The notes beneath the pieces are model-generated. The model saw only the letters and a list, made by a program, of their open reading frames with translations. It was not told the DNA's origin and did not search any database. The position numbers were made by a program, and so were the translations under genes. This document shows, piece after piece, positions 32,588 through 45,872 of a stretch of DNA of 64,000 nt. The stretch is from Liquidambar formosana. Lineage: Eukaryota; Streptophyta; Magnoliopsida; Saxifragales; Altingiaceae. Position 1 is the first letter of the stretch. Each line of letters opens with the position of its first letter. Location of the stretch: assembly GCA_039720395.1 (NCBI GenBank), contig CM077834.1, forward strand, positions 1,860,001-1,924,000, written 5' to 3'.

Positions 32588-34148
32588 TGATTGGTGATGA
32601 TGTGTACTCATTTGTGGATGAATGCTCTCCTAATTTTAAATTTTAAATTAATAGAGTAGACAATGAGTTAATAGTAGAATACAAGTAAAAGCGCAAAGTG
32701 GGTATGATAGAATGGGAAATGATAGATCCCCTCTTTAAGAAATTAAAGTTCATTATTACCATTTTAAATTGAATATGGGGGTTTTACCCCTTCTATTAGA
32801 ATTATTTTTATTTTGACCTACCATTTTGTCATTTTCCCTTCTTAATTTTATATCAAATTAATTATTAAGGCAAATATTTAGAGAGTTTCAATAGCCCGTA
32901 ATTGATCTGCAAAACTAGAATTAACACTGTAATTGACACGCAAAACTAGAACTGACACCATAGAATGCAACTAGGGCAATAGCAAAGTAAGAGCCTTCTA
33001 TGGGGCAGAGGTGATGGGTGAGGAAATAGGGGACCATATCTTCATTGAATTCTTTACCATCACTCTTTTTCCAAGTGAGTGTGGCTAGAGGACAAAAAGA
33101 TAAGACTAGGAAGACCTGTTCGTGTTAACTTTACACTGGAGTCTTTGTTGATGGAACCGTTCTGCTCAAATGAATCAATTCAATCTCCAGTGGACATCAA
33201 GTGCCTTATAATATGGTTCCAAAGAAATAAAATTTAAAATAAGAAATTTCAAAAAAATTTTAGGAAAAATGAAAATAACCATTAAAGGGATGATTTTGTG
33301 AGTAAGGCTAGCACTTCTTCCCAACCATATTGTGCTTAGTCAGAGGCTCTTGTAAGATTCTTTGAACCACAATTCAATAAGCCTGTAAACTAGAATCGAC
33401 ACCATAGAATGTAACTAAACCAAAGTACAAAGACTGGACTAGGAAGACCTGTCCATGTTAACTTTGTGCTAAAGTCTTTGATGATGGAATTGTCTGGTTA
33501 AATGAAGGACCGTTACTCTTTTTCCAAGTATGGCTTCAAGGACCAAGCCAACTTGTGCTACGTGTGTGGTTTTGAGGCTCTTGTACAATTTTTTCCAAGA
33601 GTCCATAATTGATACTTCAAAAGTGGAATTGATGCCACATAATGTGAATGTAGAGCATGAAAATTCCATATCCAATAAATGGAAGTCACTTTGGAAGAAA
33701 TGTTAGGTGTGGAAATAAGAGGCTAAGTAAGACTGAACATGAATAGAGACATGTAGTAAGGTTTTTCCATGGCCTTAGCCCATCAAATCGATGGAGTGGT
33801 CTAGATTTTGAGTTTGGATTGTTGGATTTTGAGGACCAAAGCCAGAGGACATACCATATGGTCCGGTCCATGTTATTGCTTTGTCATAAAAGTCTTTGGT
33901 TGTTGGGAATGGAATAGTTCCTTTGCACTAAAAGTCTTTGATTGTTAGACAAAGCACCTGTAATGATCTAGCTTAATTTGCAATAAAAGTCATTAGTTGA
34001 AAGATGGCTCATGTACCAATCCTGAAAGATGGGATTGTTTGGGTGTCACTGCTGACTAGTTCAAATTATGATGAGTAAATGTGTTTGATATATGCATGAG
34101 TACTGAATCACATATTATCTACTATGAATATGAATGTAATCAATGGGT
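32588..34148. repeat. Linker and R2 repeat copy (about 32850-34090)
   Basis: 32590-32840 resembles 16060-16260 and 63230-63400. From about 32850 it is colinear with other R2 copies, ending in the 'actgctgactagttc' junction and a stub of R1. Non-coding. Confidence 0.65.
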
Positions 34149-34350
34149 AATTCTATGGTACTCACAAGTTTTTTAGGGTATCTACCCATTTACCATTTGA
34201 AATGACCCACTTATCATTTAGTGATCACTTATTTGAAGTAATCAACTTACCATTCGAAATGACTCACTTATCATTTGAAGTGACCAACTTACCATTTCAA
34301 GTGACTTGATGAGTATGGCACCCAATTTTTTGCTAGGGTACCATAGAATT
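34149..34350. mobile_element. Short inverted-repeat element (unclassified MITE)
   Basis: 202 bp ending in perfect 13-bp inverted repeats 'aattctatggtac' (34149-34161, 34338-34350), inserted where other R1 copies continue 'gggtaattcaaaaagtt'. The interior holds 4-5 degenerate direct repeats of about 28 bp built on 'aatgactcacttatcattt'. The TSD is not resolved. Confidence 0.55.
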
Positions 34351-36299
34351 GGCCGTAATCAACTTGTAAAAAGAAGTACAAATGAACTCATCTGAAATCT
34401 GTGCTTAATACACACTATAGACGAATTCAATTTCTAGTGGAAATATTCTGTTTCTGACTAATTTAAAAATTAAAAAAAAAAAGAAGAAGAAGTTTTCTAG
34501 TATATTTGGACTTTATTTTAAGTATATTTGACAAATTTCAAGTATATTTGGACTTTATTTTAGATAAGAAGTTTGTTAGGTAAAATTAAAAAAATTTGGA
34601 AATTTTCTATTTGACAACAAGACTGTTGAAATGCAACTAGGTGTTACCAAAGTTTTCAGGGACATTCACTATGCACAGTAGCACAATTGGTGCTAGGCAT
34701 CACACTAATCGTGCGATTGTGTAAAGTATGGTGTTGTTACAGAATCCTAATACGGGAATGGAATAGTGATTACTCATTCCATTATCTAGGGGAAAAGAAA
34801 TGACCATTTGGTAGGCCCAAAGACTAGAGTGCCCGTTCTATTGTGGTGGCCTATTCTCTCCTTAGGCCTCAAAGGAGTGAAATCATGAGGAATAACCATT
34901 CTGATCCCTTAAGGAATAAAATGACAAAAAGCAGGTCCATCTGATCTCTTCCATTCTATTCTCACTTCAATTCCATTCCTCTCCATTCTATTCACGTAAA
35001 CCAAATGCAACCTAAGAAATTTTCACACGTCACACTTTCTAAAAGATTCTCTCTGGCGGAATGAAAATGAGTTGTAACTTGTCACTTATTCTGTGACCAT
35101 GTTAATGACGGCAAATAGTTAACAAGCACATGACCAAAATCCGACTGCACTTTGTGAGACATCTGTAGGAAATCAAAATATCAGATGATTCATAATTATC
35201 TAATTTCGGATATATATATATATAATGATAGGAAGGAACTACTTCAGAAATTCTAAAAGAAAGTCCTGCATTTCAAATCCGATCAAGAAGCCATTAGGAT
35301 CTTCATATTAACTACGAACAACAAAATCTCATCTTTTAATCAACATTTCAGTCCCACATTAAATTAGAGAATACTAAGGACTTGTTTGGTTGTCTATTAA
35401 ACAATTGAAGAAATTTTACACAGTATTGAAGACAAAAATCCACCACTTTGAATTAGAATATTCAAGAAATTAGGAGTTCTCACTAGAGTTGATGTAATAG
35501 GATCAATTCTTAGAAATTCATGAAGTGCCATTATTTTGAATTTCTATTTTTATTTGTGATGATGATTATCATTTTCTTGAATTCGTTAATTCAATGTCAT
35601 GGATTAGATTTTCAATACTATGTAAAATTTCTTGAATTATCTAATTTTGAATTGGACACCCAAACAAGCCCTAATATATATGTATACCCTAATATATATG
35701 TATAAAGTATCTGGTTGTTAAGAATGGAACTATCAGTCATGGTTGGAGGAAATCACATCAGTCAACAACAAGGGTGGACTCGTAACAAAAGGATCAATAG
35801 GTGAACATTACACGACCCTGCAGCAGACCGGAGAAGTCCAAAGGCAATTATCTAGAAACCAATCGGCCAACAAACGACCCATTATTTGATTGAAACACCC
35901 ATTAGCAATGAGAAAAGTTAATCTGAATCCATGACCAACTTTAAAACATGTTGGTACGAGTGCTTTAATTCTAAAAGATTGCATTCGTCTAGTCTTTCGT
36001 AGTACATTGTTGAAAATTGATTCGTTCAACTTTCTTTCGTGTTTCTTTTATCTTCCTTCTCATATGCTACGTTAAAGCTACTTTAGATATTGTCTTGATA
36101 ATCGTTTCTTTTGACTTTCTTTCTCCCTTTCTTCCTTTTCTTTTCCTTTTTGTATTCTAAAGGTTCTTTAGATTTAAACCACACGAGAGAAGTCATTTAA
36201 TTTGATGCTTGCTAGGCCCGCAACAACTCCTAAACGTGGCACACGCTTCCTAGAAGATGAATAGATAACACATGACCAAGACCCCAAGACCCCACAATT
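34351..36299. other. Gene-free region, partly repeated
   Basis: 34360-34470 matches 17945-18060. 34480-35100 appears unique in the window and has no convincing frame. 35130-36290 repeats 15000-15600 and 29600-30050, including the CT-rich tract. An AT run lies near 35210. Confidence 0.5.
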
Positions 36300-39200
36300 T
36301 AGAGTATCACTTAAGAGACGGCGTTTGTGGGAAATTAAGATATTGGAAAATTTTAGACTAGTTGATTCCAGAGACCTAATTTTCCAGTCACAAATAAACT
36401 ACTCAAACCATCGAAGAAGAAAGTCTGCAATTTATACCATGCGAAAGCTTTGATTTTTGGTGGATCATCTCCAATACGACTCCAATCGGATCCACATCCA
36501 AGAGATGGTTACTTATATGCCTCCAAATCAACAAAAATAATCCGAGTCTTTCTAAGGTCTAGCCCATCAAATGAATAGACTAGTGCAACAAAATTATGGT
36601 AGGCCTTGAGTCTACACTACTAGATTTTGAGTCTGCAAAATGGTCGACCTTGCAATCATAATAAAATCTCATAATCTAGGAAGACCTGTCTGTGTTAACT
36701 TTACGCTGGAGTATTTGTTGCTGGAATTGTCCTGCTCAAATGAAGCAATTTAATCTCCAGTGGACATCAAGTGCCTTATAATATGGTTCTAAAGAAATAA
36801 AATTTAAAATACAAAATTTCAATAAAATTCAAGGAAAAATGAAAATAACCATTAAAGGGATGATTTTGTGAGTATGGCTAGCACTTCTTCCCAACCATAT
36901 TGTGCTTGCTCAGAGGCTCTTGTACGATTCTTTGAACCACAGTTCAATAAGCCTGCAAACTAGAATCGAGCAACTAAATTACTAAAGGACAAAGACTGGA
37001 CTAGGAAGACCTGTTCATGTTAACTTTGCACTAAAGTCTTGATGATGGAACTGTCGTGGTTAAATGAAGGACTTGTTACTCGTTTTCCAAGTATGGCTTC
37101 AAGGACCAAGCCAACTTGTGCTAGGTGAGTGGTTTTGAGGCTCTTGTACAATTTTTTTCCAAGAGTCCGTAATTGATACTTCAAAATTGAATTAATGCCA
37201 CATAACGTGAATATAGAGCTTGAAAATTCTATATCCAATGAATGGAAGCGACTTAGAAGAAATGTTGGGTGTGGAAATAAAAGGCTACGCAAGACTTGTG
37301 AATAGAGACATGTAGTAGGGTCTTTCCACGGCCCTAGCCCATCAAATCAATGGACTAAGCCAGAGGACAAACCATATGGTCCGGTCCATGTTCTAGCTTT
37401 GTCATAAAAGTCTTTGGTTGTTGGGAATGGAATAGTTCCTTTGCACTAAAAGTCTTTGATTTTTAAACAAAGCACCTGTAATGATCTAGCTTAATTTGCA
37501 ATAAAAGTCATTAGTTAAAAGATGGCTCATGTACCAATCTTGAAACACCCATTAGCAATGAGAAAAGTTAATCTGAATCCATGACCGACTTTAAAACATG
37601 ATAATCGTTTCTTAGTCCATTGCGTTCGTCTAGTCTTTCGTAGTACATTGTTGAAAATTGATTCGTTCAACCTTCTTTCATGTTTCTTTTATCTTCCTTC
37701 TCATATGCTACGTTAAAGCTACTTTAGATTTGTCTTGATAATTGTTTCTTTTAACTTTCTTTCTTCTTTTCTTCCTTCTCTTTTCTTTTCCTATTTGTAT
37801 TCTAAAGGTTCTTTAGATTTAAACCACACGAGAGTCGAGAGAAGTCATTTATTTGATGCTTGCTAGACCCGCAACGACTCCTAAACGTGGCGCACGCTTC
37901 CTAGAAGATGAATAGATAACACATGACCAAGACTCCACAATTTGGAGTCTCACTTGAGAGACAGCTTTCGTGGGAAATTAAGATATTGAAAAATTTTAGA
38001 CTATTTGATTCCAGAGATCTAATTTTCCAGTCAGAAATAAACTACTCAAGCCATCCAAGAAGAAAGTCTTCAATTTAAAACCATGTGATAGCTTTGATTT
38101 TTGGTGGATCATCTCCAATACGACTCCAATCGGATCCACATCCAAGAGATGGTTACTGATATGCCTCCAAATTAAATCAACAAAAATAATCCGAGTCTTT
38201 CTAAGGTCTAGCCCATCAAATGAATAGAGTAGTAGTGCAACAAAATTATAGTAGGCCTTGAGTCTACACTGCTAGATTTTGAGTCTGCAAAATGGTTGGC
38301 CTTGCAATATATCATAACAAAATCTCAGAATCGGACGGTTTTGATATATTAGTCATCCAATATTTTTCAAGCTCGAGGACAGAAGACTTTGACCATGAAG
38401 AGCTATCCAAATTAGCTTTGCCCCTAGTGTCTTTGGTTTGAGACCCACAATGAAGTTCCATCAGCTTTAGCTTCTACAAAATTATTGATCAAGTGATCCT
38501 AAAGCAATTAAAGATAACTCATGTAGATCAATCTAAAAAGAGAGATTTCTTGGATTCCACTGATAATTAGTCCAAAGTGGGGGATGGATGAAAGCTTCTT
38601 GGTAGGAGTCTTTAACATCTCCACTTTTGATCTGAAAATCCACTGATTGAAAGTAAGTTCAAATTAAATGAAGAATTTTAAAGCTTGCTCAAAAGTGATG
38701 ATAGCGTCTTGTCAAAGAAATATAAAGAAAGCACTAGCCAATGGAATTGTAATATTGACATCGATCTTGAAATGCCCCTATTTTAGTATATATAATAAAG
38801 AGAGTTGGAGACATTTACATGCTATTAAAAGAGGTGACAAAGGAAAAGAAGAATAAAAACAAACCCAATGGACTGATCTCAAATTAAAGATGACTCATGT
38901 ATGTGGATTTGGATCGGAATTTAATTTTTGACATTAATTGACTTGTCAAATGAATATAATTGTAAAATAAGAATTTTTTTTAAAAGAAATTATATTTTTA
39001 ATTAAATTCAAGGCAAAAAAAAAAAAAAATCAACATTGAACAGATAATTTTGTGACATGGCCATCATCACAAATGAGAGTGGAAAGTTGGAAATTTAGAA
39101 TAGTGGCATTTCATGAATTTCTAAAAATTGATAATATCAACTATAGTGGTGACTTCAATTTTTTTAAGTAATCTCATTCAGATGATAAATTTATACCTTC

Positions 39201-39720
39201 AATGCTATATAAAATATACGAATTATTTAATTTCTATTTAGATGCCTAAATAGGCGCTTAATCCTTACTCTTTCTCCATGTGCAAGTGTCCGAGGACCAA
39301 ACTTGAGGATAAAAAACTTGACGACTTGTCCATTTTAGCTTTGTACTTAAATCCTTATCAATAAAACTATCCTGGCTAAATGAAGGACTCGTAATGATAT
39401 TCCATCATCTCTAGTTTCCACAAAATTATTGGTCAAGTGGTCCTAAAGCAATAAAAATATAAAATATCATTAGCCATATCAATCCAAAAAGGATGGACTA
39501 TTTGGGTTTCACTATTTGCTAGTCCAAATGAGGATGAATGACACTGCCTAATACAAATAAATAAAATTAAATGACAGAGCCTACTACACCAGTCTTTCAA
39601 ATCTCTATTGTTAAAGAAGTGCTAATGAATTCATCTGCAATTTGTACTCAATACAACCAATTTTTTTTTATTTTTTATTTTTTTTTTCATTTTTTAACCT
39701 ATGCCTAAAGAATTAGTTTA
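36300..39720. repeat. R1 fragment, truncated R2, then R1 and R3
   Basis: 36300-36670 is R1 with the relict TACTTATA at 36510-36517. 36670-37540 is R2 truncated at both ends. 37560-39720 is R1 plus part of R3; its TATA-like core is mutated ('tactgata' near 38155). The piece at 38810-38870 preserves the un-inserted version of the LINE target. Non-coding. Confidence 0.7.
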
Positions 39721-42700
39721 GTCAAATTCCTTGATTGACCAACTTAATTTGCAATTTCTAAAATTCTAACGAGAGCTTTCAACTTGGGATTTGGTTTGGG
39801 GGTGAAATTTTGTTTAGAATTTCCATCTAGAGAGATGATTTCCAAATTCCATCATTTAAAAAAGGAAGTTGCAAACAAAATTCCATTTTCAAATTCCAAC
39901 TTTAAAAAAAAAAAATAGCAAAAAAAAAAAAAAAAAAAAAAAAAAACACTTTATAAATCCGACTTAAAAATTTTGAACTTTAAAAATCCTATCATTTTAA
40001 AAATCTGGATGTTAAGTAATGTCAAGTTGGCAATTGTCTGATATAGCAGTTCCACCGATAGAGCGGAAATTTGAAAAGATATGTTGCACACACATCGCGT
40101 GTGCTCAATTACTAGTTCATGTTTAAATGCGTGTGCTCGATTACTAGTTCATGTTTAAGGGATTACTCTGATAGAAGGTTTAGATACCTATTGACAATGC
40201 TCTCAGTCACAAATGGTTTTGCATTTCATGATTTGCCATATAGTGAATTTGAATTTGGACGTGCCAGTTTATAGAACTAATGACATATTGGATAATTTAA
40301 CTCTTGGGGTCCCAGCTCGATGAGGCTCCGATGGCTCATTAAGGGGAACCCAGGACTTGCCGGGGCAGGAGGAAGATTGAGAAAACGCACAGGGGCTTTC
40401 GGTCGTTTAATCCCTTAATTAATTACTCCATATAATCTAAAAATTAAGTGGATCATGGAATATGGGCTGAATAGTTAACTCAGCCATGGTGTTCAGCTTT
40501 AGCCTTTAAATCATAATTATTATTATTATTATTATTTTTTGAAACTTGCAAACAGTCTCATTTTATTTCCGCATGGATGGTAAGGAATGTTGGAAACCAA
40601 CAACTACAATGAAAAAAGGGAGGAAATGCAAATCATGAGGGAGAGATGCTGCAGCTTTCCGTTTCATTGTAGTGTACATGATCTTTTTACGCTGCTGTCC
40701 CACACCAGAAATTTCATGGGCAATTCATCCTTCCTTCTGGACCCCATCTTTTTGTGTTTGCTGAGTCTTTCCCATTAAAGGGCAATTGTATTCCCTAGTG
40801 AAGCAACAAGGAAAAGAGGGAGTTCAAAAGGGTGAATTTTGAGGGGAAAAAAAAAAACCGAAAAATAAGAGAATATACGAAGAGAGAACAACAAAATACA
40901 ACATGGTTTGCACATTTACTTATTAAATTTTCAGTCTTAATTTTCTTTACAATAAAAACAATCCAATTGTGAGACATCTGTTGCATATACAGATGTCAAC
41001 CTATTTTAGACAATTTGATAGTTTTCATAAAGGAAGAAAATATCAGAGCACCTCTAACGGTTAGCCCAAGCCAAATTTTAATTCAATTTCAAGATGATGT
41101 TATTCCAATGATAAGTCATTCCTCTAACTAAATTTGGCTTTGAGTCAAATTTTGAGTTATATTTGACTCAAAATTTGGCTTTGAATCGGACATAGCTAGG
41201 GAGTATGGGGTCTAGATATATTGTTCCACGTGTACAACTCAAATTAATGTGTAATCCATATTTGGTTAGAGCTAAAATGGGTTTTGAATTATTGTAGAAA
41301 GTCCAGCTAAATTTTAGATTTTGACGCTGTTAACGGGTTAAAATATAGCTTTGACTTCTGGAAAATGGTTAGAATCATTGGTGTTGCTACTCCATTTGAT
41401 TGAAGAGCAGAAAAGAAAGCGAAGGAAATTTTAAGAAAATGGGTCCATATCAGGTGGACCCATCCTTCGATATTGGACCGGTCTCAATGGACCAACTAAT
41501 GTGCGCATGGAAGCATAAGCACAAATCAGGCTAGACCTCTACTAAGCCGAGGATGCCAGCCCATTAAGGAAAGAAATGTCTTCCTTACATTTTTGCAAAA
41601 CGATATTAGCACACTCACGCGCACTCACATGGAATAGAAATTAATCCCGTATAAGTAAAACGTTAAATGGAAGAGATAGGTGAGTTGATCAATCTAACAC
41701 TACCCTTTGCAAATGTATCCAAGAAAAACCAACCTTAGCTACTGTAAATAGGGGGTAAATGCGTAAAGCATCATAATTGTGCTCAAGAAATTCAAACTTC
41801 AAGGGCCACAAGGGCCCATTTATGGTTGGAGGACTTGTCTAAGTTGGAGGGCAATCTAGGCGCAGAGGTGCAACTAAGTCAGGCTCAACCCATCCAATCT
41901 GAGCCCAACTCATAATATGGGTAAGTTTGGGAAACTATTGTTATTGTTAATTAATGGGTTGGACTTGTCTAAATTGGAGGGTAAGTTTCCCCAACACATA
42001 ATAGGACAACCATGCAACAGCGAAAGCCTCATCCCAGTGGCTAGGCGCAATCTATTTCCATTTACATGATCTATTGAAAATAAAAAATAAAAAACTAGTT
42101 TGAAATTGTAAGCTACTACTATGTTTTATCACCATCACGAAGAAAAGATCACAACGATTCAAGTAATCTCAACTGAGTAGAGTAAATTTTTCTTCGTTCA
42201 TTATCTTTATTAATTATCTGCCTGATCAATAAACCATATTTTAGTAAATCTTTGGCCAATGAGAGTAGCAACATTTGGAGGAGTGGAGTGAGTTCGCATT
42301 GCTATTGATCTTTTGTTGTTTTAACCTGCTATCATCATTCTGTATAAAATATTTATTTCATTAACGAGGGACTTTGGTACGCAATCCAATCATCTATTAG
42401 GCCACTTGTGTGTCTTATCAAGACTAAAATTATGGATTATTTGGACATGTATTGCCTTGTTTTTACTGTAAGTAGAGTGGAGAGGGTCGGCCTTGTTTTT
42501 TGGGCACACGAGTACCCTTTGGCCAGTCTTCTTGTTCACCTTTATATTATTCTATATTTATATAAATAAATTGCATTTCTTATCACGAGCGAGCGCGTGC
42601 ACCAAAAAATAAAATAAAAAAAAAGAAAAAAAAAATGAAAAAGGGAAAGGGGTGTGCAATTCCAACAATGGCAGACTCAAACTAACATGAATTAGTTCTA

Positions 42701-44449
42701 AAATTCTTAGAACCAAATTCTAGGTGGGATTTTTGTTTAAAATGGAATTTGTAAAATTTTTAGAACCAAATTATTTGATTAGCCAGCTTAATTTGGAATT
42801 TCTAAAATTCTAACAAGAACTTTTAACTTGGGATTTGGGGGGAGGGGGTGAAATTTTGTTTAGGAATTCTATCTAGATAGATGGAATTTTCCAAATTCCA
42901 TCTTTTAAAAGAGGAAGTTGCAAACAAAATTCCATTTTCAAATTCCAACTTTTAAAAAATTTAGCCAAAAAAAAAAAAACTTTATAAATCCCACTTAAAA
43001 ATTATGAACTTTAAAAATCCCATCATTTAAAAAATTTGGATGTTAACTAATGTTAAGCCGGCAATAATCTTATTCGTGTTTAAGGGATTACTCTAGTCGA
43101 AGGTTTAAATACCTATTGACAATGCTCTCTGTCACAAATGGTTTTGCATTTCATGATTTGCCATATAGTGAATTTGAATTTGGACATGCCATTATATAGA
43201 ACTTATGACATATTGGAAAATTTAACTCTTGGGGTCTCCACCTCAATGAGGCTCCGTTGGCTCATTAAGGGGGAACCCAGGACCTGCCGGGTCATTTAAT
43301 CCCTTAAAGAATTGCTCCATATAATCAAAAAATTAAGTGGATCATGGAATATGGTCTGAATAGTTAACTCAGCCACGGGTGAGCTTTAGTCTTTAAATCA
43401 TAAAATATGTATATATATTTTTTTTGAGGCTTGCAAACAGTCTCATTTTATTTCCGCATCGATAGTAAGGAATTGTGGAAACCAACAACTACAACGAAAA
43501 AAAGAGAGGAAATGCAAATCATGAGGGAGAGATGCTGCAGCTTTCCATTTCATCGTAGTACATGATCAGAAATTTCATGGGCAAATTCTTCCTTCCTTCT
43601 GGACCCCATCTTATTGTGTTTGCTGAGTCTTTCCCATTAAAGGGCAATTTTATTCCCTAGTGAAGCAACAAGGAAAAAAGGGAGTTCAAAAGGGTGGATT
43701 ATGGGCCAAAAAAAAAAAAAAAAAAAAACTGAAAAAATAAGAGAATATATGAAGAGAGAACAACAAAAACAATGCAAGAGATTACTTTAATTGATGTGGG
43801 ATGTAATGGGTTTTGAGCAATTTTCTTTACAATAAAAACAATCTAATGGATTATTCATTGGACTCTTCAACATAGCATTAGCAATTGACGGTACCACTTG
43901 TGAGATATTTATTGCAAATACAAATATCAGAGCATCTCTAATGGTTAGTTATTTCTTTAACCAAAATCAAATTTTAACTCAATCTCAAAAAGATGTTGTT
44001 CCAATAATTAGCCACTCCTCTAACTAAATTTGGCTTTGAATCATATATTAAGTTATATTTGACTTAATATTTAGCTTTGAATCAAATATTACTAGAGAGT
44101 AACGGGTCTAGATTGTTCTACGTATACAACTCAAATTAATGTGTAATCAATATTTGGCTAGAGCCTAAAATGGATTTTGAATTACTGGTGCAAGTCCAGT
44201 TAAATTTTAATTTTAGATTTTGACACTATAAAGGTTTAAACGATAACTTTTACTTTTGCGAAATGTTTTAAATATCTGGAGTTGCTACCCCGTTTGATTG
44301 AGGAGAAGAAAAGGAAGGGAAGGATATTTTTAGATTACCGCTTCATATCAGGTGGGCCCATCCTTCGATATTGGACGGTTGGACACTTGGACTGTTTGGA
44401 CCTACCTCCAATGGACCATCCAATGTGCGCATGGAAGCATAAGCACAAA

Positions 44450-44852
44450 GGGAACGGCCATTGCAAGCCTACTTTTTTTATCAAACCTCCCTTTTTGTAT
44501 TGCTTTTTATAATTTCATGAAAAATATAAAAGGTTTTTACAAAACCCGACCTCATTGTCCACTAGAAAATATAATTTTGAACAATTTTACATAATAAAGT
44601 TTTTTCAAAATATAATGTTTAAATAGAATTTTTGTCAAAAAAATGAAATAAAAGATATAAATGGCTAAAAAGTTTACTTAAATGATAGATTTAAGAAAAA
44701 CTTTCTTTTACAAAATTGTTCAAAATGATGTTTTTTAGTGAACAAAGTGGCTGATTTTCGTAAAAATCTTTTATATTTTACATAAAACCTTAAAAACCTA
44801 AAGGATGTGGGGGGTAGGGTGATAAAAATGAGGGGTTGCAATAGCCGTTCCC
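44450..44852. mobile_element. MULE-like MITE, second copy
   Basis: Ends 'gggaacggccattgcaag' and, inverted, 'gggaacggctattgcaac', in the same family as 1250-1648. Flanks 'aagcacaaa' and 'aaggacaaa' give a 9-10 bp duplication with one mismatch. The RLP-A flank has the empty site 'aagcacaaatcagg' (about 3650). Confidence 0.8.
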
Positions 44853-44927
44853 TAAGGACAAATCAGGCTTGACCTCTACCGAGCCGAGGATACCAGCCCA
44901 TTAAGGAAATGTGTTTCTTAAATTGAT

Positions 44928-45667
44928 GAGGGCGGCTGTAATTATTTCTACTAACTGTAATTATTTTCCCATAGGCCGACCAATCTAAAATTCTCCCTTA
45001 TTTTAAGCATCTCAAGGTATTTTGAAAAATATAAAAGATTTTCATGAAAATTGGTCATGTTATCCACTAAAAACATTATTTTAAATAACTTTGCAGAAAG
45101 TTTTTACAAAATCTGTCATTTCAGTAGGCTTTTTGGTCATTTATAATTTTTTTTTCCGTAAAAATGAAATAGAGATTGTAATGACCAAAAAGTGCTATTA
45201 AACGATAGATTTTGGAAAAAATTTCATTTACAAAGTTGTTTAAAATAATGTTTTCCAGTAGACAACGTGACTGATTTTCATAAAAACCATTTACTCCCTC
45301 TGTTCCTAAATAAGTTGCCTACTTTTCTTTTTGGAATGTTTCAAAATTATTGTCACATTTCAAAAGCCATTGGTTCCTTTTGATTCATTTCCAAAATACC
45401 CTTAAAAAGGTATTCTCTATTTTTCTAATGTTTTGCACACTTGAGGGCAAATTTGGAATCTCAAAACATATGTAGTAATGTGAAAGCATTTAATAGGGTT
45501 ACCTTAAAAAAAACGTGTTTTTTTAAAGGGGACGGTCATTTTGAAACGGAGGGAGTATATTTTTTATGAAATCTTAAAAAATGAAAAAAAAAAAAAAAAA
45601 AAGAGAAAAAAAGGGGGAATAAAATAAATGGGATATAAATAAAGTTGAGGGGTTACAACAGCTTCCC
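44928..45667. mobile_element. MULE-like MITE, third diverged copy, carrying a nested element
   Basis: The interior 'ataaaagattttcatgaaaa', 'aactttgcagaaagttttt' and 'aaacgatagattttgg' resemble the two other copies. The ends 'gagggcggctgtaatt' and inverted 'gagggaagctgttgtaa' are degraded TIRs, and the flanks 'taaattgat' and 'taaatttac' are a possible old duplication. The RLP-A flank lacks it. Confidence 0.6.
45294..45555. mobile_element. Stowaway-like MITE nested in the third MULE-MITE
   Basis: 262 bp with ends 'ctccctctgttcc' and, inverted, 'ctccctccgtttc'. It is bordered by TA on both sides (45292-45293, 45556-45557), the hallmark of Tc1/mariner Stowaway elements. Confidence 0.85.
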
Positions 45668-45683
45668 TCTAAATTTACTAAGG

Positions 45684-45723
<40 letters not shown>

Positions 45724-45844
45724 AAAGAAAGAAAAAGAAAGAAAGAGAGACACTCGCCAATGGAAAGCATAGAAGGCAGATATTATCTGTATCTCATCTC
45801 TAAAAATAAAAACTATAACATGATCATAAAAGAGATAAGACATC

Positions 45845-45850
45845 ACTTAC
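45845..45850 (-). other. Putative 3'UTR splice donor (GTAAGT) of RLP-C
   Basis: The minus strand reads 'ttgggtaagtgatg' about 22 nt after the stop, as in RLP-A and RLP-B. Confidence 0.5.
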
Positions 45851-45872
45851 CCAAGAACGCCACTTGAGTTTG

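Larger units (their letters stand above)
39721..45844. repeat. 3' flank block of RLP-C (block X, copy 2)
   Basis: Colinear with 1-3883 downstream of RLP-A but longer: the 600-bp unit occurs at about 40190 and 43110, and three MITEs differ between copies. Specific matches include 'gggtaaatgc', 'caggctcaacccatccaa', 'gaagcataagcacaaa' and the last 100 bp before the RLP stop codon ('gcatagaaggcagat'). A poly-A run of 38 nt is at 45684-45721. Non-coding. Confidence 0.8.

Noticed and set aside
45574..45846. 90-aa minus-strand frame rich in Phe.
   Set aside because: It is produced by poly-A/T runs next to MITE debris.
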